From: Paractinoplanes bogorensis
GTDB taxonomy: Bacteria; Actinomycetota; Actinomycetes; Mycobacteriales; Micromonosporaceae
Direction: 5' to 3'
NCBI RefSeq assembly: GCF_018829635.1
Contig: NZ_JAHKKG010000002.1
Location: forward strand, 775,766 to 839,765
DNA: 64,000 bases
The notes under the pieces are model-generated. The model searched no databases. It was given only the letters and a program-made list of their open reading frames with translations, and was not told where the DNA came from. Positions 1-8,432 of this stretch are shown here, piece by piece. Position 1 is the first letter of the stretch, and each line of letters starts with the position of its first letter. A program made the position numbers and the translations under genes.

Positions 1-1002
1 GGATGGGCGGCGGGCGGTGCTTTCGCGGGGCACGAGGGTGACCGGGAGGCACTGTCGATAGCTGGGTGGGACGTCGCCGTCGAGCAGTAGGCGGGTTGCG
101 GCGGCCGCCATCTGCTCGACCGGCATGCGCATGGTGGTCAGGGGTGGGTTTGCGCATACGGCGGCGATGCTGTCGTCGAAGCCCACAACGCTGACGTCGT
201 ACGGGACCCGGCGTCCGCTTGCCGTGATGGCCTGGACGGCGCCGGCCGCCATCAGGTCGCAGGAGACGAACATCGCGTCGATCTCGGGGTGCTTCTCGAG
301 CAGACGCTGGGCGGCGGCGTAGCCGTCCTCGCGGCGGAAGTTGCCGCCATCGGCCAGGGTCGGCAAGTTCAGCGCCTGGGTCGCCTGCCGGTAGCCGGCC
401 CGTCGCTGGCGAGCGTCCGCGCTCTGCTCGGGACCGTAGATCTCGGCGATGTGGCGGCGGCCCAGTGAGTGCAGGTATTCGACCGCCGCGTAGGCGCCGC
501 CGGTGTTGTCGGCGTCGATCGAGGCCACCAGGGATGAGGTGGCTGACAATGACACCACCCGGCGGCACTGCTGTTGCAGGCGCAGGGTCATGGCGGCCGG
601 CACGTCGGTCAGCACCATGCCGACGCTCGCCCGGGTGGCGATCGCGTCGGCGGCGTCGAGGTCGTCGGGCCGGGCGATGACCTGGATGCGCACCTGCACG
701 TCGGTGCCCTGCAGAGCGTCGGTGACGCCGGCCAGCACCCGGCTGTAGTACGGATGCGAACCCAGCCAGCCGATCGCCGGGCCGTGCGTCACCGCCACCA
801 CGTCGACGGCCCGCTGCCGGCCGGACGCCAGGGCCCGCGCGGTCTGGTCCGGAACGTGGCCCAGCTCGGCCATCGCCCGGCGGACCCGCTCGCGCACCGG
901 CGGGGAGGCGCCGGGCTCGTTGTTCATGACGCGGGACACCGCCGACCGGGACACGCCGGCCCGGTCGGCCACGTCCTTGATCGTGGGCTTCGCCTTGCTC
1001 AC
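1..1002 (-). CDS. LacI/GalR-family transcriptional regulator (3' end cut by window edge)
   Basis: The reverse strand reads without a stop from a GTG at 1002 to base 1, giving 334 residues with the C-terminus outside the window. Residues about 6-30 form the LacI helix-turn-helix (TIKDVADRAGVSRSAVSRV), followed by the hinge helix. The rest matches the periplasmic-binding-protein-like effector domain, including VSVVGFDDS and the LTTMRMPVEQMA segment near the end. A GGAGG lies 7 nt before the GTG, which fixes the start. Family knowledge: a DNA-binding repressor or activator responding to a sugar-like ligand. The target is unknown because the downstream gene is missing. The family normally has about 335-350 residues, so only a few are lost. 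Confidence 0.9.
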   Translation of the reverse strand, partial: MSKAKPTIKDVADRAGVSRSAVSRVMNNEPGASPPVRERVRRAMAELGHVPDQTARALASGRQRAVDVVAVTHGPAIGWLGSHPYYSRVLAGVTDALQGTDVQVRIQVIARPDDLDAADAIATRASVGMVLTDVPAAMTLRLQQQCRRVVSLSATSSLVASIDADNTGGAYAAVEYLHSLGRRHIAEIYGPEQSADARQRRAGYRQATQALNLPTLADGGNFRREDGYAAAQRLLEKHPEIDAMFVSCDLMAAGAVQAITASGRRVPYDVSVVGFDDSIAAVCANPPLTTMRMPVEQMAAAATRLLLDGDVPPSYRQCLPVTLVPRESTARRPS

Positions 1003-1059
1003 CCGCGTGCCTCCGGCCCGTCGAAAGAACAGTCGTCAGGACAACGGAACCAGCCAAGG

Positions 1060-1074
1060 GATCAAGCGATCAAG
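1060..1074. promoter_or_regulatory. GATCAAG direct repeat between divergent genes (possible operator)
   Basis: Two copies of GATCAAG (1060-1066 and 1068-1074) lie in the 144-bp gap between the LacI-type gene and the divergent metallophosphoesterase gene. The position suits a regulator site, but the element is short and not a clear LacI palindrome. Confidence 0.2.
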
Positions 1075-1146
1075 GTGGGCTGGTCAGTGCGCTCTCAGGA
1101 ACAGCCTGGACACTGTGCGGTGAGTGAAGCTGGGGAGGACGTCTTG

Positions 1147-2475
1147 GTGGTATTCGTCGGGCTGATTCTGGTCGTGATCGGCCTGATCCACTTCTATCTG
1201 TGGAAGCGGCTCGTCAAAGATCCGCTACCGGCGGGACGGGCGCGGCGCATCGGTGCGGTCGTGGCCGTGGTGCTGGCCGTGCTGGCGCCGGCCACGCTCA
1301 TCGGGGTGCGGTCGGGGGCTCTGCCGTGGCTGGCCTGGCCGGGCTACCTGTGGATCGCGCTCATGTTCTACCTGCTGGTCACGCTGGCCGTGCTCGAGAT
1401 TCCCCGGCTCGCGGTGGTGCTGGTGTGGCGCTCACGGAGGCGTACGGGAAAGGGAAGCGCGACCGTCGCCGCCCAGAGGGACCCGGGCGAGCCCGCCGCA
1501 GGCGAAGGACAGGCCGAGCCGGGCCAGGTCCTGACGCTGGTTGACGAAGAAAATGCCGGTAAAGCCGGCGAAGAGCGGACGCGCGACAAAACGGGCGATG
1601 CCAGCAACGCCACCGGGGCCAGCAGCGCAGACGGCGGCGAGAAAGCAGAACCGGGCATCGAAAGGCGTCTGCTGCTGGCGCGCGGGGCGGCGATCTTCGC
1701 GGGACTGACGGCGGCCGGCGTGACCGGCTACGGCGTGAAGACGGCGCTCGGCAATCCGCAGATCGCGCGCGTCCAGGTGCCGCTGGCCAAGCTGCCGCGG
1801 GCCATGGACGGAACGCGGCTGGCCGTGGTGTCCGACATCCACCTCGGGCCGCTGACCGGCATCAATCACACCCGGCGCATCGTCGACGTGATCAATTCGG
1901 TGCAGGCGGACATCGTGTGCGTCGTCGGTGACCTTGTGGACGGCAGCGTGGCAGAACTCGGGCGGCTCGCGGCGCCGCTGGCCGAGATCCAGTCGCGGCA
2001 GGGGGCGTATTTCGTGACCGGGAACCACGAGTACTACTCGGGCTTCCAGGAGTGGGTCGACGAGGTCGCGCGGCTCAACGTGCGGCCGTTGCGCAACGAG
2101 CGCCTGGAACTCGGCGGCCTCGACCTGGCCGGCGTCAACGACCTGGGTGGCGCCGACATGGGCGACCCGGCCGACTTCCAGAAGGCGCTCGGCGATCGCG
2201 ACCCGTCCCGGCCGGTGGTGCTGATGGCGCACCAGCCGATCGCCGTCCACGACGCCGCCCCGTTCGGGGTTGATCTGCAGGTTTCCGGCCACACGCACGG
2301 CGGCCAGATGGCACCCTTCAACCTGCTGGTACGCCTGGAACAGCCGGTCGTGTCCGGTTTGGGCAAGGTCGACGGCGTTCCGGTGTATGTGACCAACGGC
2401 GCCGGATTCTGGGGCCCGCCGGTGCGGGTGGGCGCGCCGCCACAGGTGAGCGTGGTCGAGCTGCGCGCCACGTAG
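1147..2475 (+). CDS. Membrane-anchored metallophosphoesterase (calcineurin-like)
   Basis: A 442-residue protein with three hydrophobic helices in the first 90 residues, a charged linker (about 95-175), a fourth helix near 185-205 and a C-terminal calcineurin-type phosphoesterase domain. Metal-binding motifs are complete: SDIHLG (D230, H232), GDLVDG (about 263), GNHE (293-295) and GHTHGG (H382, H384). This resembles the YkuE/YaeI group, known or proposed membrane-facing phosphodiesterases that act on phospholipid-type substrates; the substrate here is not evident. The reading frame is open far upstream, but GGGGAGG at 1132-1138 places the start at GTG 1147, or TTG 1144 with tighter spacing. 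It is divergent from the LacI-type gene. Confidence 0.85.
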   Translation: MVFVGLILVVIGLIHFYLWKRLVKDPLPAGRARRIGAVVAVVLAVLAPATLIGVRSGALPWLAWPGYLWIALMFYLLVTLAVLEIPRLAVVLVWRSRRRTGKGSATVAAQRDPGEPAAGEGQAEPGQVLTLVDEENAGKAGEERTRDKTGDASNATGASSADGGEKAEPGIERRLLLARGAAIFAGLTAAGVTGYGVKTALGNPQIARVQVPLAKLPRAMDGTRLAVVSDIHLGPLTGINHTRRIVDVINSVQADIVCVVGDLVDGSVAELGRLAAPLAEIQSRQGAYFVTGNHEYYSGFQEWVDEVARLNVRPLRNERLELGGLDLAGVNDLGGADMGDPADFQKALGDRDPSRPVVLMAHQPIAVHDAAPFGVDLQVSGHTHGGQMAPFNLLVRLEQPVVSGLGKVDGVPVYVTNGAGFWGPPVRVGAPPQVSVVELRAT

Positions 2476-2542
2476 CGAACATCAAGATCCGTAATTTCGT
2501 CAAGGCGTGGCGATTCGTGCGAGGACTGGAGGGCGTGACAGG

Positions 2543-5500
2543 ATGCAGCGCGTGCCCTCGGACATCGCAGGTAGTGCCGCGGACACGTATGTGGCGGATC
2601 TGCACATCCACTCACGATTTTCGCGCGCCTGCAGCCGGGATCTGACGCTTCCCAACCTGTCGTGGTGGGCCCGTCGCAAGGGCATCGGCCTGCTCGGCAC
2701 CGGCGACTTCACCCACCCGGCCTGGTTCGATCATCTGCGCGAGTCGCTGGTCGAGAAGGACCAGGGCCTTTTCGCGTACGCCGAGGAAGCTGACGTCACG
2801 AAACGGTTGCCCGGTTCGCTGCAGGCGAGCCCGGCGGCCACCTTCATGCTCAGCGTGGAGATCTCGACGATCTACAAGCGCGACGACCGTACGCGCAAGG
2901 TGCACCACCTGATCTACATGCCCGACTTCGCCGCCGCGACGAGGTTCAACACCGCGCTGGGCCGGATCGGCAACCTGACCGCCGACGGCCGGCCGATCCT
3001 CGGGCTCGACTCGCGGGATCTGCTCGAGATCACGCTCGAGGCGGGCGGCTACCTGGTGCCGGCGCACATCTGGACCCCGTGGTTCTCGGCGCTGGGTTCC
3101 AAGTCGGGCTTCGACGCGATCGCCGACTGCTACGCCGACCTGGCCGAGCACGTCACCGCGGTCGAGACCGGCCTGTCGTCCGACCCCGAGATGAACTGGC
3201 GGGTCTCCAGCCTCGACCGTTACCGCCTGGTATCGAACTCGGATGCGCACTCCCCGGCCGCGCTGGCCCGGGAGGCGACGCTGTTCACCGGGGTGCCCGA
3301 CTACGACGCGGTGCGCAACGGCGTCGGGCTGGCCGGGACGCTCGAGTTCTTCCCCGAGGAGGGCAAGTATCACGCCGACGGCCACCGGGCCTGCGGCGTG
3401 AACTGGGAGCCCGAGCGCACCCGCGAGCATGCCGGGCGCTGCCCCGAGTGCGGCAAGCCGCTGACCGTGGGCGTGCTGAGCCGGGTCGAAGATCTGGCCG
3501 ACCGGCCGATCGGGTTCACCAAGGACACGCATGTCGAGCATCTGATCCAGCTGCACGAGATCCTCGGCGAGATCAACGGTGTCGGCCCGAAGTCGAAGAC
3601 GGTCGAGGCCCAGCTCAACCACCTGGTCGCGACGCTCGGGTCGGAGCTCGACATCCTGCGGAAGATTCCGGTCGACGCGATCGGCCAGGCCGGCGGGGAC
3701 GAGCTGCGCGAGGGCATCACGCGGTTGCGGCGCGGTGACGTGCGGCGGGTCGCCGGCTTCGACGGTGAGTATGGCGTGATCACCCTCTTCGAGCCGGGTG
3801 AGCTGCGTAATCGGGCGTCGGCGCCGCAGATGGAGACGTTGTTCGACATCCCGGCGCAGCCGGTGCCCCAGCAGCGACGCCCCGACCCGAAACCGGTCAA
3901 AGTCGTAAAAGAGCCGAAAAAAGTGCCCCCGCCGATCGCGGCTCCGGTCAGCCCACATGAGCCGTTCGAGCCGATGCTCGCGGGCATGGAAGAGGTCGGC
4001 ACCGGCCTGCTCGACCGCCTCGACGCGATGCAGCGGGTGGCGGCGTCGGCCCCGGGCGGTCCCCTGTTGATCGTGGCCGGGCCGGGCACGGGCAAGACCC
4101 GTACGCTCACGCACCGCATCGCCTATCTCTGCGCCGAACTGGGCGTGTTCCCGCACCGCTGCCTGGCCATCACGTTCACCCGCCGGGCCGCCGGTGAGCT
4201 CCGCGAACGCCTCGACGCGCTGCTCGGCGACGTGGCCGAAGACATCACGGTCGGCACGTTCCACTCGGTCGGGCTGGCCATCCTCAAGGACAACGCGCGC
4301 GCCGCGGGGCTGGGCGCTCATTGGCGGATCGCCGACGAGGGCGAGCGGGACGAGGCGCGCGAGCAGGCCGGCGACGACGACCACGCGTACAGGAAACTGC
4401 TCCGGCAGCAGGATCTGGTCGACCTCGACGATCTGATCAGCCTGCCGGTGGCCCTGCTGCGCGACGAGCCGGCACTGGTCGAGAAGTACCGCAAGCGCTG
4501 GCAATGGATCTTCGTGGACGAGTACCAGGACGTCGACGAGACCCAGTACGAGCTGCTGCGCCTGCTCAGCCCGCCGGACGGCAACCTCTGCGCGATCGGC
4601 GACCCCGACCAGGCGATCTATTCGTTCCGCGGCGCCGACGTGAAGTACTTCCTGCGATTCAACGAGGACTTCGAGCAGGCCCGGCTGGTCCGGCTCACCC
4701 GCAACTACCGCTCGTCGGCGCCGATCCTGGCCGCGGCGGTGCAGGCGATCGCCCCGTCGTCGCTGGTCAACGGCCGCCGCCTCGACCCGGCCCGGCTCGA
4801 CCCGGAGGCGCCGCTGGTCGGCCGCTATCCGGCGGCGAGCGTGGCCGACGAGGCCGATTTCGTCGTACGCACCATCGACGACCTGGTCGGCGGTCTGTCG
4901 CACCGCTCGCTCGACTCGGGCCGGGTCGACTCCCGCTCGGTCGCGGCGGGCAACCTGTCCTTCTCGGACATCGCCGTCCTCTATCGCACCGACTCGCAGT
5001 CCGGGGCGATCGTCGAGGCGCTGTCGCGGGCCGGGGTGCCGGTGCAGAAGCGCTCGCACAACCGGCTGCGGGACCGCGCGGGCGTGCAGGTGATCGCGCG
5101 CGAGCTGCGGCACGCCGGCGGCCTCGGCGGGTCGCTGGCCGCGCGGGTCAAGCTGACCGCACAGGTGCTGGCCCAGCGCTTCGCCGCCCCGACCCTGGAC
5201 GGCGAGCAGGTCACCCCCGAGGACATCTGGACCGCGGCCGACCTGCTGCGCCCGCTGGCCCAGCGGATCGGCGACGACATGCCGCGCTTCCTGCAGGAGA
5301 TCGCGACCGGCGCCGAGGTGGACGCGCTCGACCCGCGGGCCGAGGCGGTCAACCTGCTGACCCTGCACGCGGCCAAGGGCCTCGAGTTCCCGGTGGTCTT
5401 CCTGGTCGGCTGCGAGGACGGTCTGCTGCCGCTGCGCTGGCCGGGCGCCTCGGAGGCCTCGGTTGCCGAGACCATCGCCGAGGAGCGGCGGCTGTTCTTC

Positions 5501-5683
5501 GTAGGGCTGACCCGCGCTCAGGACAGGCTCTATGTCACGCACGCGGCCCGCCGGTTCCGGCACGGCAGCGAGCGCGAGCAGACGCCGACCCCGTTCCTCG
5601 ACGTGATCGACTCGGGCCTGTTCGAGCGGCTCGGCGACGTCGTGCCCGCCCGGCCCAAGGATCGCCAGCTCAGGTTGCTGTAA
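2543..5683 (+). CDS. Endonuclease Q-like PHP nuclease fused to UvrD/Rep helicase
   Basis: A 1,046-residue two-part enzyme. Residues 1 to about 440 match the endonuclease Q (TIGR00375/PHP) family: the PHP start ADLHIHSRFS (H21, H23), a zinc-ribbon-like segment (C284, then C300-x2-C303) and a helix-hairpin-helix-like stretch, GEINGVGPKSK. A Pro/Lys-rich linker (about 440-480) leads into a UvrD/Rep SF1A helicase with Walker A AGPGTGKTRT (K518), DEYQD in motif II, GDPDQAIYSFRGA in motif III and HAAKGLEF in motif V. Known EndoQ enzymes nick DNA 5' of deaminated bases. I infer that the fused helicase unwinds from the nick. ATG 2543 is preceded by GGAGGG at 2528-2533. The 3' end overlaps the convergent peptidase gene by 14 nt. 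Confidence 0.88.
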   Translation: MQRVPSDIAGSAADTYVADLHIHSRFSRACSRDLTLPNLSWWARRKGIGLLGTGDFTHPAWFDHLRESLVEKDQGLFAYAEEADVTKRLPGSLQASPAATFMLSVEISTIYKRDDRTRKVHHLIYMPDFAAATRFNTALGRIGNLTADGRPILGLDSRDLLEITLEAGGYLVPAHIWTPWFSALGSKSGFDAIADCYADLAEHVTAVETGLSSDPEMNWRVSSLDRYRLVSNSDAHSPAALAREATLFTGVPDYDAVRNGVGLAGTLEFFPEEGKYHADGHRACGVNWEPERTREHAGRCPECGKPLTVGVLSRVEDLADRPIGFTKDTHVEHLIQLHEILGEINGVGPKSKTVEAQLNHLVATLGSELDILRKIPVDAIGQAGGDELREGITRLRRGDVRRVAGFDGEYGVITLFEPGELRNRASAPQMETLFDIPAQPVPQQRRPDPKPVKVVKEPKKVPPPIAAPVSPHEPFEPMLAGMEEVGTGLLDRLDAMQRVAASAPGGPLLIVAGPGTGKTRTLTHRIAYLCAELGVFPHRCLAITFTRRAAGELRERLDALLGDVAEDITVGTFHSVGLAILKDNARAAGLGAHWRIADEGERDEAREQAGDDDHAYRKLLRQQDLVDLDDLISLPVALLRDEPALVEKYRKRWQWIFVDEYQDVDETQYELLRLLSPPDGNLCAIGDPDQAIYSFRGADVKYFLRFNEDFEQARLVRLTRNYRSSAPILAAAVQAIAPSSLVNGRRLDPARLDPEAPLVGRYPAASVADEADFVVRTIDDLVGGLSHRSLDSGRVDSRSVAAGNLSFSDIAVLYRTDSQSGAIVEALSRAGVPVQKRSHNRLRDRAGVQVIARELRHAGGLGGSLAARVKLTAQVLAQRFAAPTLDGEQVTPEDIWTAADLLRPLAQRIGDDMPRFLQEIATGAEVDALDPRAEAVNLLTLHAAKGLEFPVVFLVGCEDGLLPLRWPGASEASVAETIAEERRLFFVGLTRAQDRLYVTHAARRFRHGSEREQTPTPFLDVIDSGLFERLGDVVPARPKDRQLRLL

Positions 5684-6338
5684 CGGCGAGCAGGGCGCCG
5701 ACCAGCAGCGCCGGGCCGAACGGGAGTGGTCGAGCGCGCCGGGTGAGCAGCAGGACGAGCCCGATCGGCCCGTTGATCAGATGCGGCACGACCAGGCCGA
5801 CGAACACGGCCGGCCAGCCGGCGAAGCCGAGAGCCGTCGCCAGCACGGCCGCGAGTTTGACGTCGCCCAGCCCAAGGCCGCGGCCGGGCAGAAGAGCCAC
5901 GATCAGGTACGCCGTCAGCACCAGTCCCCCGGCCCCGAGCGCCGGACCGATCCGGTGCGGCTGCGTCGTGGCCAGCGGCACGATCGTCAGGGCGGCGAAG
6001 GTGGCCACGATCGGGTCGGGGAGCCGCAGGCAGCGCCGGTCGACCAGGGCCAGCAGCAGGCCGGCGACGGCGGCGAGCAGGAAGAACGGCAGCACCGGGG
6101 ACGGGCCCAGGGCCGCGGCCAGCAGCGCGGCGACGAGAGCACCGGTGAGCACCGTTACGACGTACGGGCGGGAACAGCGACAAAAGGCACCCACCTTGAC
6201 CCACCCGGCGCCACACAGCGGGCAGGCCGGCCGTGGCGAGTCTCCGAAGGGGACAGCGAGCCGATGGGCGATGCGGGGCAGGAAGGCGGCCGCGGCACCG
6301 CCGAAGACGGCCGCGAAGATCACGAGCGGTAGGGACAC
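5670..6338 (-). CDS. Prepilin peptidase, A24 family
   Basis: A 222-residue polytopic membrane protein with about six to seven hydrophobic segments. The aspartate-protease hallmark of type IV prepilin peptidases, GLGLGDVKLA, is present near residue 155, with the second aspartate in LVDRRCLRLPD. A short cysteine-containing loop (CPLCGAG, then CRC) sits near residues 39-53, as in full-length enzymes. The role is cleavage, and possibly N-methylation, of pilin-like precursors at the inner face of the membrane. No pilin genes are visible nearby, so its substrate lies elsewhere. The start is GTG 6338, with a TACGGT box 8 nt upstream and no good ribosome binding site. Confidence 0.85.
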   Translation of the reverse strand: MSLPLVIFAAVFGGAAAAFLPRIAHRLAVPFGDSPRPACPLCGAGWVKVGAFCRCSRPYVVTVLTGALVAALLAAALGPSPVLPFFLLAAVAGLLLALVDRRCLRLPDPIVATFAALTIVPLATTQPHRIGPALGAGGLVLTAYLIVALLPGRGLGLGDVKLAAVLATALGFAGWPAVFVGLVVPHLINGPIGLVLLLTRRARPLPFGPALLVGALLAVTAT

Positions 6339-6431
6339 GGCTGGGGACCGTAGCGGTTGTACGGGCGGTTAACGGGTCGTGTTGTTGACACCGGCGGCGA
6401 TTCCGTCCGGGTTTGTGTCGGCCCCGCACGC

Positions 6432-6437
6432 TACGGT
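6432..6437 (+). promoter_or_regulatory. -10 box, leaderless start
   Basis: TACGGT lies 7 nt before ATG 6445 and there is no Shine-Dalgarno, so transcription probably starts at the start codon. Confidence 0.4.
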
Positions 6438-6444
6438 GGGCAGC

Positions 6445-7092
6445 ATGTCGCAGAACGGCCCGTATTCCGGCCCGCCGTGGTCGCACGGGAGCTCAGACGA
6501 GCCGTATGCGGAGCCCGCCGACCCGTGGAGTGATCATGGGGCGCCGGTTCCGGAGCAGCCCTCTTCGTCCTGGGGTGGTCATCCGCCCTCGATCCCGCAG
6601 CAGCCTGTGGGGTTCCACTCGGCACCCCCGAGCCCGTCGTGGGAGAGCACGCCGCCACCTCCGGCCCCATCGAAGCGCAACACCCCGATCATCGCCCTGG
6701 TCGTGACGCTCGGTGTGCTGATCGTGGTCGGTCTGGGCACGACGGCCTGGCTGCTCAACGAGCGCCGCAGCCTGCAGGGCGCCACCCCGAGCACTACTAC
6801 GTCGGCCACCACGCCGGTGGTCGGCCCGGCGCCGGTCGGCAGCGAAGACGCCCGGTTCTATGTGAAAAAGGGCGACTGCGTCATCAACAACGGGAACGAC
6901 AACGAGCCCAACATGCGGGCCACGGCCTGCGTCGACGGCACCTACGTGGTGCTCGAGCGGATCACCGGCAAGACCACCGGGGAGAAGGACGCCGAGCGCA
7001 AGTGCGCCAAGGTGACCGGCTACACGAAGTGGTTCTTCTACGACAGTCCGTTCGACGAGCTCGACTTCGTGCTCTGCCTCAAAGAACATTAG
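6445..7092 (+). CDS. Single-span membrane protein with Pro-rich cytoplasmic tail, LppU/SCO3897-like
   Basis: A 215-residue protein. Residues 1-70 are Pro/Ser/Gly-rich and disordered, one membrane helix follows (about 75-97), then a Thr-rich linker and a small extracellular domain from about 120 to the end with three cysteines (in KKGDCVIN, TACVDG and ERKCAKVTG) and a fourth in the last residues (LCLKEH). This layout resembles the actinobacterial LppU/SCO3897 group, whose function is unknown. The ATG at 6445 is chosen because a -10-like box lies 7 nt before it; an upstream in-frame TTG at 6379 would add 22 residues that do not look coding. Confidence 0.75.
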   Translation: MSQNGPYSGPPWSHGSSDEPYAEPADPWSDHGAPVPEQPSSSWGGHPPSIPQQPVGFHSAPPSPSWESTPPPPAPSKRNTPIIALVVTLGVLIVVGLGTTAWLLNERRSLQGATPSTTTSATTPVVGPAPVGSEDARFYVKKGDCVINNGNDNEPNMRATACVDGTYVVLERITGKTTGEKDAERKCAKVTGYTKWFFYDSPFDELDFVLCLKEH

Positions 7093-7097
7093 GGGCT

Positions 7098-7177
7098 CTA
7101 GCGCTTTCTAGCTCTGGTGCTAGATATTGGTAGAGACTCCTCGACCTTTTACTAGCGCTCTCTAGCGTGAAAGCTAG
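7098..7177. promoter_or_regulatory. Duplicated CTAG operator upstream of the AAA ATPase gene
   Basis: Six CTAG tetranucleotides fall in 80 bp at 7098, 7108, 7120, 7152, 7162 and 7174. They form two copies, exactly 54 bp apart, of a 26-bp element: CTAGCGCTYT, then the palindrome CTAGC-N6-GCTAG (7108-7123 and 7162-7177). CTAG is normally one of the rarest tetranucleotides in high-GC DNA. The spacer sequences of the palindromes differ while the arms are kept, as expected for binding sites of a dimeric regulator. The second copy ends 22 nt before GTG 7200, so it should overlap or flank the promoter. Confidence 0.65.
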
Positions 7178-7199
7178 ACGACCCGATACGGTGCTATGC

Positions 7200-8405
7200 G
7201 TGGATCCGGTGAGGAACCCGTACGCCCCCGGCGCCGGTCAGCGCCCACCCGAGCTGGCCGGGCGCGACCGTGAGCTCGACGCGTTCGACGTGGTGCTCGA
7301 GCGGATCGCCCGTGGCCGCCCCGAGCGCAGCCTGGTGCTCACCGGCCTGCGCGGCGTCGGCAAGACCGTGCTGCTCAACACGCTGCGCTCGATGGCCATC
7401 GGCCGGCTCTGGGGCACCGGCAAGATCGAGGCCCGCCCCGACCAGTCGCTGCGCCGCCCGGTCTCGGCCGCCCTGCACATGGCCATCCGCGAACTCGCAC
7501 CTCACCACCGCGACCCCGAGCGGGTCGACGACGTGCTCGCCGTCCTCAAGGCGTTCGCGCTGCGGGCCAACGACAGCTCGTCCAAGCTGCGCGACCGCTG
7601 GGCCCCCGGCATCGACCTGCCGCCCGCGCGGGGCCGGGCCGACTCCGGTGACATCGAGATCGACCTGGTCGAGCTGTTCACCGACGCCGCCTCGCTGGCC
7701 ACCGACGTCGGCACCGGCATCGCGCTGTTCATCGACGAGATGCAGGACCTGGGGCCGGCCGACGTGTCCGCGCTGTGCGCCGCCTGCCACGAGCTCTCCC
7801 AGCTGGGCGCCCCGCTGATCGTGGTCGGGGCCGGGCTGCCGCACCTGCCCGCCGTGCTCTCGGCGGCCAAGTCGTACTCCGAGCGCCTGTTCCGCTACCA
7901 GCGCATCGACCGGCTCGACCGGGTGGCGGCCGACCTCGCCCTGTGTGCCCCGGCGGCCCGTGAGGAAGTGGAGTACGAGGCGAAGGCCCTCGACCTGCTG
8001 TACGAGAAGTCGGGCGGATATCCGTACTTCGTGCAGGCGTACGGGAAAGCGACCTGGGACCACGCCCCGCAGTCGCCGGTGACCGACGCCGACGTGCGCG
8101 TGGCCGCCCCCGAAGCCGAGGCCGAACTGGCCGTGGGCTTCTTCGGCTCCCGGTTCGAGCGGGCCACCCCGGCCGAGCGCGAATACATGCGCGCGATGGC
8201 CACGCTCTCCGGCGATCCGAGCAACGACATGGACGCCGCGGTGCCGACCTCCGACATCGCGGTCGCGCTCGGGCGCAAGCCGGCCAGCCTCTCCCCGGCC
8301 CGCGACGCGCTGATCAAAAAGGGCCTGATCTATTCGGGCGAGCGCGGCACGGTGGCCTTCACGGTGCCGCATTTCGGCCGTTACCTGCGCACGCAGCCGG
8401 TGTGA
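7200..8405 (+). CDS. AAA ATPase (ORC1/Cdc6-like ATP-binding protein)
   Basis: A 401-residue protein starting MDPVRNPYAPGAGQRPP, followed by a P-loop ATPase domain with Walker A GLRGVGKTVLL (K55) and Walker B ALFIDEMQDL (D179). The C-terminal third (GFFGSRFERATPAEREYM onward) looks like a winged-helix domain, as in the ORC/Cdc6-like and NB-ARC-related STAND ATPases. Its cellular role is unknown. A GTG at 7167 in the same frame would place the second operator copy inside the coding region, so I prefer GTG 7200 (GTG 7209 is another option); there is no Shine-Dalgarno. The duplicated CTAG operator immediately upstream implies specific regulation. Confidence 0.85.
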   Translation: MDPVRNPYAPGAGQRPPELAGRDRELDAFDVVLERIARGRPERSLVLTGLRGVGKTVLLNTLRSMAIGRLWGTGKIEARPDQSLRRPVSAALHMAIRELAPHHRDPERVDDVLAVLKAFALRANDSSSKLRDRWAPGIDLPPARGRADSGDIEIDLVELFTDAASLATDVGTGIALFIDEMQDLGPADVSALCAACHELSQLGAPLIVVGAGLPHLPAVLSAAKSYSERLFRYQRIDRLDRVAADLALCAPAAREEVEYEAKALDLLYEKSGGYPYFVQAYGKATWDHAPQSPVTDADVRVAAPEAEAELAVGFFGSRFERATPAEREYMRAMATLSGDPSNDMDAAVPTSDIAVALGRKPASLSPARDALIKKGLIYSGERGTVAFTVPHFGRYLRTQPV

Positions 8406-8420
8406 TCGGCGCGCGGCGGG

Positions 8421-8426
8421 TATAAC
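8421..8426 (+). promoter_or_regulatory. -10 box, leaderless start
   Basis: TATAAC lies 6 nt before ATG 8433, with no ribosome binding site between them. Confidence 0.4.
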
Positions 8427-8432
8427 CAGTTC

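Noticed and set aside
574..1146. N-terminal extension of the metallophosphoesterase
   Set aside because: The bases are the antisense of the LacI-type gene, and a ribosome binding site and membrane helix mark the start at 1147.
2543..3900. PHP domain of a PolX or DnaE-type polymerase
   Set aside because: No polymerase domain follows. The zinc motif and order of segments fit the EndoQ family.
2612..5563. 983-codon open frame on the reverse strand of the EndoQ-UvrD gene
   Set aside because: Arg/Gln/Gly/Val-rich shadow without recognisable domains. The forward frame has both nuclease and helicase motifs.
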